From the NCBI GenBank assembly GCA_034506335.1, contig JAPDPR010000002.1, positions 118,990-182,989 of the forward strand: a stretch of 64,000 nt of DNA. The letters are read 5' to 3'. The DNA comes from a candidate division KSB1 bacterium. Lineage in GTDB: Bacteria > Zhuqueibacterota > Zhuqueibacteria > JANLFK01 > Oleimicrobiaceae. Each line of letters opens with the position of its first letter. The first letter of the stretch is position 1. Shown here in pieces: positions 58,725 through 64,000 of this stretch. Below the pieces are notes generated by a model, which was not told the DNA's origin, ran no database searches, and saw only the letters and a program-made list of their open reading frames with translations. A program made the position numbers and the translations under genes.

Positions 58725-61700
58725 ATGAGAAACGGACCAATAGAGAGAGCTATCGAAAAATTCAGGAATAGACGCCTCAGTGTCTACAGGACCGACCCAG
58801 ATCAAATAGTCCGCGACACACGTGTGGCGGAACGAGCAACCAAAGATCACGTCGGACGATGGCTTTTTGAGCTGCTGCAAAATAGCGATGATGCCAAAGC
58901 CTCGGAAGTGAGGATTATTGTTGATAAAGATACTATTTATGTTGCGGATAACGGACACGGCCTCAAACCCGAAGCCGTGAGCGCCATCTGCGGAACCGAT
59001 TTCTCGGACAAGACTGCAGGTACGATAGGCCGGAAAGGCGTGGGTTTCAAGTCGGTGTACGAGGTTTCCCAAAATCCGCAGGTGCTCACCGTGGACGGAG
59101 AGGGAATCGAGTTCAGCCATGAAAGAACCAAGACATGGCTGCGCGAGAACGGCCTAAATGACGGCCACGTACCATACCAATGGATCCCGTTCTTCATCCC
59201 GTGGGATGATGCTAAAGCACGGGACCCGCATCTTGATGATTTGAAGGCAGGGAGCATGAAAACTGTTGTCAGGCTGCCAGGCCTTTCCCAGGAGACGAGG
59301 CTGAAGGTGGAACAACTGTTGAAGGAGTGGCCGCCTCACGCGCTCTTTGCCTTCAGGCACCTTCGGCACATCACGGCCCACGGACTAGATATTGTCCTGA
59401 TTGCCGGGGACGCTGTCTGGTCGTTGCAAGACAGCCGAGGGCAGACCCCGGTTCAGTGGCGTGTAACCAAGCATACAGAGCGCCCTCCCGTTGACTTGCT
59501 GGAAATGCTTGGGGCCGATGAGCGCCAGGCCATTTCCACGGACGGGGTCAGTTTTCTCATTGCTGCTCCGCTTGAAAACGATTGTGTCGTCCCGACATCA
59601 GACTACCTTCCTGTTCATGTTTTCTATCCAACGGAGCAGAATGGTCCCGTGCGTCTGCTCCTTCACGCCGAGTTCCTAGTCAAGAGTGACCGAACTGCCT
59701 TAATCCCGATAGAGGGTAGTCGGTTTAACGCATGGGTTGCCGACAGACTCGCTTACTATGTCTGCAAGTTTGTGAATGACTCATTCCGCGCTGACGCGCC
59801 GAGCAGTCATGCCGCGCTGCTTGTCGCCCTAGCCGAAAGAGCATCTCATCATGTTGCTGAGGCTCTCTGGCGGCGCATTGCCGATAAGGCAAAGAAATGC
59901 CTCCGACTTTCCGACATGGAAAGTAGCCAGCGATTGCGTCTTGAAGATGCCCGGCTGATTTCCGTCAGCGTCCGCCGCGACTTAGCGCGCACTTTGCTCG
60001 AAGCTACAGATGTTCGAGGGCAACTCCTGCACCAAGCCTTCGACGATGACAAGGAAGCACAAAAGGCACTCAAGGATCTGGGCTGTAAGGAAATCCACGA
60101 TCAAGACTTGATGGCGGCTATCCTACAGAATGCCGATTCACTCGCCGCCGAGACACAATGGGTTTGGGCCTGCTGGGAATGGCTTGCCGCCTGGGTAGCC
60201 AAAGAGCCATACGGAGAGGAGCACAAAAAGAGAATCGAGCGAGTCAGAGGACTGCCTATAGTGCCTGTAAATGGCAGTTTAGTAAAGCCTTCAGACCTTG
60301 AAGGCAGAATCGTTACATGGCAAGCGGATACAGGCGTTAAATGCCTGCCTGATTGGCTACCGCTGACCTTCGTGGAGGACTGGTTTCGCGACCGCATCCA
60401 AAACATAGCCGAACAAGAGTCCCCGGTCAAGAAGCTCATCAAGGAGTTAGGGATTGCCGAGCCGGACGGGGATGTCGTTCAGCGCGCTGTTGGCCAAGCG
60501 ATTGAGCAGTATTGGAAAGACAAACAGGGTGACCCTGGACGATTCCTGCGTTTCATCCTTGAGCAGGACTGGCATGAAACGGCTGATGCTTCTCCATCGC
60601 TGAGGCGGTGTCCTGTACCGCTTGCGCAACCCGTGCAAGGCAAGACATGGGCCGAGGCCGAGAAAGCTTATTTCGGCAGAGAATGGGGCAATGACCTGCT
60701 TGCAGACTTATATGAAGGTTGTGACAGCGTTGCTTGGGTGCAGCGCATGGGCGAGGATGGGGAAAGGGAGCGCTCGATTCTCACATGGCTTGGGTGTGCT
60801 GCATACCCCCGTATTGTTGAGGATCGAGGGCCCAACAAGAATGGAATTGATGAGTATCACTTACCCAATGAGTGCGACGCATGGAGATCGCAGGAGTTTA
60901 GACATACTGAACGCACCCCAACCGTGGACGCGATTAGCCGTTTTGAAACCCTGACCCTTGAAGGACTCAGCACCACCCAAGTGTGTGCCTTGCTCGTATT
61001 GCTGGCGAAACACTGGGAAGAATATTACAAGGGTCACTCCGAGGCAACGCTGTCCTGGTTCTACTATACTACGCGGTTGTGCTCGGTTCGCGCTTTCTGG
61101 TGGTTTCAAATCTTACACAATATCCACCCTCCGACCAGAAGCAGCTCTGCGCCGTCCGCCCTTGCTGATTGTTGGCTGCCTGACAAGCGAACAGAGCGGG
61201 TCATAGGAGACCTCCTGCACGTCGTTGACCTTGATGCCTTCGGAAACGACAAGGATGCTGTCCGCAACTGGCTTATCAACGCCGTCGGCCTCCGCACACG
61301 AATGGAACAACTGACCATTGACGAATGGGAGGCACTCCTGTCACGGCACATACCTGAAAAAGCCCCCACCGATCGCCTCGTTTCGGAAGAACGGCTTCGG
61401 GACAAAGTAACGGGATGGTACACTGCATGCCTAGAAACCATGGCGGAGAAGGAAAATGTTCCAGAGAAGGCCTTCGCATCATGCCCACTCCTCTGCAGGA
61501 AGGGGGACGTCTGGCAATACGTGGCAGGCGACCCGCGATATCTGGACGACGACAACGACCTTGCCAAGGCATTCGCTGAGGATGTCTGGCTCTTTCATAT
61601 CCCTGCCCGACTAGCCTCTGAAGCTGTGAAATACCTTGATGTCCGCCCGCTGTCGCAGTCCGTCAAGGTCAACGTCACGCTGGGGAAACCGCAGTCGCCG

Positions 61701-62783
61701 TTGTCAGACGAATTGAATAGGCGATTCAGCGGGTCCCTTCCGTATGTGTGGGCCTGGAGGTCATCGCAGATCAAGCGAGAGGCTGCCGATAGCTTGTTCG
61801 CGCGCCTAAAGGCGCTGAAGGCGGTCGTGCTACCTGCCTTGAGGGCGGGCCTGACCCTGGGGGGCGTGAATCGGGAAGTCGTAAAACGCTGGCACGTTGA
61901 TGATGACACGATCTACTTGCACAAAGACCACGCGAATGAGAGCGAGTTAGCACAGGCGCTGGCAAAACTACTCGACATCAGGTCAGAGGCGGATTTCTAC
62001 GAGAACCTCCTTCGTTGCACAAATGACAGCCAGCGAAAGGAGAAGCTTCTGAGTAAAGGCATGGCTGATGCCGAGATAGACAGATGCCTACGCGAGTACT
62101 CAGGACAGTCCGCCGACGACAAGCAGGAAGCAGGTCCTAAGAGGCCGCCTATCGAAGAGGAAAAGCCCGACAAGTCTCACCCACCTTTGGCCGGCGACGG
62201 CCTAGGCCAGTTCAGCGAACAACGCCAACTCCAGGATAACACGTCAGAAGAGACACCGAAATCATCGGATACACAAAAACAATCCCTACGCCTTAAAGAC
62301 CCCAAAACAGTTGTCTATGTTCAGGGAAGCTCACCTTTAGGAGAAGGGCATATTGGTGGTGGAGGTGGCGGTGGAACAGAACACGAAGACCGTTCCCTGG
62401 CGGATGCGGAAAAGGAGGAGTTGGAGGAAGCAGGTAGAACCATTGCGGCACGCGAACTGGAGAGAATAGGTTACGTGGTCGAGAATATGCCACAAGGCAA
62501 TCCCGGTTTTGATCTTCGTGCTAAGAAGAACGGGGATGAACTCCACGTTGAGGTAAAAGCTCACAGCGGTCGGGCAACCGTCGTTGAACTAACGCAGCGG
62601 GAGTACAAGGAGTATTTGGGTCAGCAAGGGTACCGATGGGAGCTCTGGAACGTCGAGCACTTAGCGGAGGACGATTCCCATTCAGTCAGTATTACGCGAT
62701 ACGATCAAATTCCCGATGATGCCCTCACCGCCCGGACATGCCGGGTTGACCTGAGGAAGTGCAAAGGAACCTCACAAGATTAG
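58725..62783 (+). CDS. Cassette 1: sacsin-like GHKL ATPase fused to DUF3883 nuclease-like domain
   Basis: 1352 residues from ATG 58725, only three bases after the core site. N-terminal GHKL ATPase: N box 'WLFELLQNSDDA' (Glu49, Asn53), 'VADNGHGL' (Asp75, Gly77, Gly79) and 'GRKGVGFKSVYEVS' (Gly102, Gly105, Gly107). A long helix-rich middle (about 300-1120) has no recognised domain, then a low-complexity linker with a Gly8 run near 1210. The C-terminal DUF3883 region has a PD-(D/E)xK-like set: Asp1263 in 'GFDLRA', Glu1276 and Lys1278 in 'HVEVKAHSG'. Sacsin-like ATPase plus nuclease-like end is typical of proteins in defence islands. No ribosome site is visible, so translation may rely on the very short leader or on coupling. 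Function in phage defence is an inference. Confidence 0.85.
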   Translation: MRNGPIERAIEKFRNRRLSVYRTDPDQIVRDTRVAERATKDHVGRWLFELLQNSDDAKASEVRIIVDKDTIYVADNGHGLKPEAVSAICGTDFSDKTAGTIGRKGVGFKSVYEVSQNPQVLTVDGEGIEFSHERTKTWLRENGLNDGHVPYQWIPFFIPWDDAKARDPHLDDLKAGSMKTVVRLPGLSQETRLKVEQLLKEWPPHALFAFRHLRHITAHGLDIVLIAGDAVWSLQDSRGQTPVQWRVTKHTERPPVDLLEMLGADERQAISTDGVSFLIAAPLENDCVVPTSDYLPVHVFYPTEQNGPVRLLLHAEFLVKSDRTALIPIEGSRFNAWVADRLAYYVCKFVNDSFRADAPSSHAALLVALAERASHHVAEALWRRIADKAKKCLRLSDMESSQRLRLEDARLISVSVRRDLARTLLEATDVRGQLLHQAFDDDKEAQKALKDLGCKEIHDQDLMAAILQNADSLAAETQWVWACWEWLAAWVAKEPYGEEHKKRIERVRGLPIVPVNGSLVKPSDLEGRIVTWQADTGVKCLPDWLPLTFVEDWFRDRIQNIAEQESPVKKLIKELGIAEPDGDVVQRAVGQAIEQYWKDKQGDPGRFLRFILEQDWHETADASPSLRRCPVPLAQPVQGKTWAEAEKAYFGREWGNDLLADLYEGCDSVAWVQRMGEDGERERSILTWLGCAAYPRIVEDRGPNKNGIDEYHLPNECDAWRSQEFRHTERTPTVDAISRFETLTLEGLSTTQVCALLVLLAKHWEEYYKGHSEATLSWFYYTTRLCSVRAFWWFQILHNIHPPTRSSSAPSALADCWLPDKRTERVIGDLLHVVDLDAFGNDKDAVRNWLINAVGLRTRMEQLTIDEWEALLSRHIPEKAPTDRLVSEERLRDKVTGWYTACLETMAEKENVPEKAFASCPLLCRKGDVWQYVAGDPRYLDDDNDLAKAFAEDVWLFHIPARLASEAVKYLDVRPLSQSVKVNVTLGKPQSPLSDELNRRFSGSLPYVWAWRSSQIKREAADSLFARLKALKAVVLPALRAGLTLGGVNREVVKRWHVDDDTIYLHKDHANESELAQALAKLLDIRSEADFYENLLRCTNDSQRKEKLLSKGMADAEIDRCLREYSGQSADDKQEAGPKRPPIEEEKPDKSHPPLAGDGLGQFSEQRQLQDNTSEETPKSSDTQKQSLRLKDPKTVVYVQGSSPLGEGHIGGGGGGGTEHEDRSLADAEKEELEEAGRTIAARELERIGYVVENMPQGNPGFDLRAKKNGDELHVEVKAHSGRATVVELTQREYKEYLGQQGYRWELWNVEHLAEDDSHSVSITRYDQIPDDALTARTCRVDLRKCKGTSQD

Positions 62784-62828
62784 GAAGATGAGTGAAGAAC
62801 TACCTTACGGGAAAGATGCGGACATTTT

Positions 62829-62904
62829 GCATAACAACGGGTTTCAGCCGACACGCTCCGCTCGCTTCGCTTGCTCCGCGTGCGGCTGAACCCAGCCGTT
62901 AGCC
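62829..62904 (+). other. attC site of cassette 1
   Basis: Starts GCATAAC (62829-62835) and ends GTTAGCC (62898-62904). Inner arms GGGTTTCAGCCG (62839-62850) and CGGCTGAACCC (62883-62893) pair with one unpaired T, the extrahelical base expected in attC; AACGG/CCGTT pair outside. The short distance of 76 bases is within the known range. Confidence 0.75.
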
Positions 62905-62920
62905 ATACAGGTGGGGCACC

Positions 62921-63433
62921 GTGGACGAATTTGAGAAACGGAAACAGGAGCTTCTCCAGCCGATCTTCTTCGAAGCTGGCGCTGGTCTATACGACTGCCA
63001 GGGATTCGAGTACTGCGTGGCCTACTTGTTGTTTTTGCTGTCCAAGCTCGGTGTCGTTGGCCTTGATCCAGCAGATACCATGGCAATCCTCGAGCACGAA
63101 GCCAAGAAGACTGCTGGTCAATTGGTTGCGCTTCTCCGGCAGCGCTTCACCTTGAGCGATGGCATTGAGGAAGCCTTGGCGGACGCACTGGAGGCACGGA
63201 ATGAGCTCATCCACCGATACTTCACGGCCAATGTTGAGCGACTTGTCGAGCCGGCAAATCACGCGAGCATCGTCAAGGAAATACGCCGGCTTCGCTCCAG
63301 GGTCCGGCGTGTGCAGAGACTTCTCGATCCGTTGGTGAAGGGGCTTGCGGAGTATTTCTACGGGCTCGACTTGCAGCAGCTCGCACACGAGGCCAAGAGC
63401 CAAATCCTCCGCAAATGGTGGTCTGATGGCTAA
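62921..63433 (+). CDS. Cassette 2: HEPN-like protein
   Basis: 170 residues from GTG 62921, with AGGTGGGG at 62909-62916 as ribosome site. All-helical, with Arg93-Asn-Glu-Leu-Ile-His98 in 'LEARNELIHRYF'. This is the R-x4-H motif of HEPN domains, where the residues form an RNase or nucleotide-transfer active site in many toxins and defence proteins. No other domain is seen. The stop (TAA 63431-63433) lies inside the following attC, a usual feature of cassette genes. It has no antitoxin-like partner in the window. Assignment to HEPN rests on the motif and helix pattern, so it is moderate. Confidence 0.65.
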   Translation: MDEFEKRKQELLQPIFFEAGAGLYDCQGFEYCVAYLLFLLSKLGVVGLDPADTMAILEHEAKKTAGQLVALLRQRFTLSDGIEEALADALEARNELIHRYFTANVERLVEPANHASIVKEIRRLRSRVRRVQRLLDPLVKGLAEYFYGLDLQQLAHEAKSQILRKWWSDG

Positions 63434-63532
63434 CATACCGCTGCAGCGGATGTGCTCGCCGCAGGGACATCGGCGTAGGGTCAGGGCGCCGGCTTAGCGG
63501 CGCCCAGACCGCTGAACGGCAAAACGGTAGGC
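63428..63532 (+). other. attC-like site of cassette 2
   Basis: Begins GGCTAAC (63428-63434) and ends GGTAGGC (63526-63532; consensus GTTAGGC, one mismatch). Partly complementary arms CCGCTGCAGCGG (63439-63450) and CCGCTGAACGGC (63509-63520), with a perfect inner stem GGGCGCCG/CGGCGCCC. The match is weaker than the first site. Confidence 0.5.
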
Positions 63533-63549
63533 TGCGCGGGAGTGAATCC

Positions 63550-64000
63550 ATGCCTCAGGGGCTCGAAACGGGCAAGTTCGGCAGCCGCTTGGCCGCGCGG
63601 ATGCGAAATGATCTCAGATACGAGGGTTGGTCCATCTACTACGACCACGGCGACGCCACGATGGATCCGGCGGTAGCTGCAATAAAGGGGTTCTTTGGGG
63701 CTGAAGTGAAGAATGTCAATCGGCTCGCCGACGTCGATGTACTCATCGGATCCCCCGATGGGGCTGCACGCGTCCTGATCGAGATCGAGGAACGACCCTG
63801 CTCGCCCAAGAAGATACTGGGAGACATCTTTGCCCTCCTTCTATGCAACCGTTTCGCCGTTCGCAAGGGTCAGGAACAGCGGGTGTTCCGCGCGTCGCCA
63901 TCTACGCGCGTCATTGTGGCCGGAGTCCTTCCGGGCCGTGGCCATCGGCTGTGCAAGGTCGAGGATGTCATCGTACCGCGACTCTACCAGCTCCAGGGTT
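63550..64000 (+). CDS. Cassette 3: unknown protein, possibly PD-(D/E)xK-like (3' end outside window)
   Basis: ATG 63550 opens a frame that stays open to the window end (150 codons): 'MPQGLETGKFGSRLAARMRN', 'YEGWSIYYDHGDATMDPAVA', 'NVNRLADVDVLIGSPDG', 'ARVLIEIEERPCSPKKIL'. The Asp of 'DVDVL' and the acidic 'EIEE' strand 12-15 residues later resemble a restriction-endonuclease-like core, but the usual Lys is replaced. It starts 17 bases after the attC-like core, as expected for a cassette gene. I do not recognise the family with confidence. Confidence 0.6.
   Translation, partial: MPQGLETGKFGSRLAARMRNDLRYEGWSIYYDHGDATMDPAVAAIKGFFGAEVKNVNRLADVDVLIGSPDGAARVLIEIEERPCSPKKILGDIFALLLCNRFAVRKGQEQRVFRASPSTRVIVAGVLPGRGHRLCKVEDVIVPRLYQLQG

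Larger units (their letters stand above)
57898..64000 (+). mobile_element. Chromosomal integron with decayed integrase and at least three cassettes
   Basis: Integrase remnant (57971-58550), repeat-rich candidate attI (58551-58722), core site GTTAGGC (58716-58722), cassette 1 (one 4-kb gene), attC (62829-62904), cassette 2 (one 170-residue gene), attC-like site (63428-63532), and cassette 3 continuing past the window end. All genes point away from the integrase, as in integrons. Confidence 0.75.

Overview
The window looks like a chromosomal segment from an uncultured bacterium of the FCB superphylum, most like candidate division KSB1 or Calditrichota. The inference rests on many secreted proteins ending in an 'NYPNPFNP' sorting domain (type IX secretion-like C-terminal domain), on sigma54 and two-component signalling genes, and on a GC-rich core with a more AT-rich accessory block. 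No rRNA, tRNA or CRISPR array was seen.

Layout. (1) 1-11.9 kb, plus strand: a tightly overlapping exopolysaccharide/O-antigen operon (Wzz, WecB, Wzi-like barrel, Wzx flippase, four glycosyltransferases, O-antigen ligase/polymerase), then a WecA-like initiating transferase behind its own sigma54-type promoter. (2) 12-19.5 kb: secreted-protein genes with sorting domains, several visibly decaying. (3) 19.5-42.8 kb: a more AT-rich block bracketed by two dead insertion sequences (ISL3-like on the left, IS481-like on the right). It holds a DedA pseudogene, a periplasmic TPR-CHAT protease, a sigma/anti-sigma pair, a four-helix-bundle pseudogene and a run of large secreted beta-propeller, beta-helix and adhesin-like proteins. 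(4) 43.1-57.7 kb: core genes rpsT (plus), then an all-minus block: gcvPB, a REC-GGDEF protein, two histidine kinases, a receiver protein, an NtrC-type activator, then a response regulator, a lytic transglycosylase and a divergent FtsZ-like protein behind a near-consensus sigma54 promoter, and finally hutH and guaB. (5) 57.9-64 kb: a chromosomal integron with an internally deleted integrase, a candidate attI, and at least three cassettes separated by attC-like sites.

How the parts work together. The polysaccharide operon covers initiation, sugar supply, assembly, flipping, polymerisation or ligation, chain length and surface attachment. Sigma54 promoters ahead of the WecA-like gene and ahead of the envelope operon, together with the NtrC activator and its kinase, suggest coordinated control of envelope and surface functions. 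The integron is the most novel part. Its first cassette is about 4.2 kb and encodes one 1352-residue protein joining a sacsin-like GHKL ATPase to a DUF3883 nuclease-like domain. The second encodes a HEPN-like protein and the third a possible PD-(D/E)xK-like protein cut by the window end. Together they look like a cassette-borne set of defence genes.
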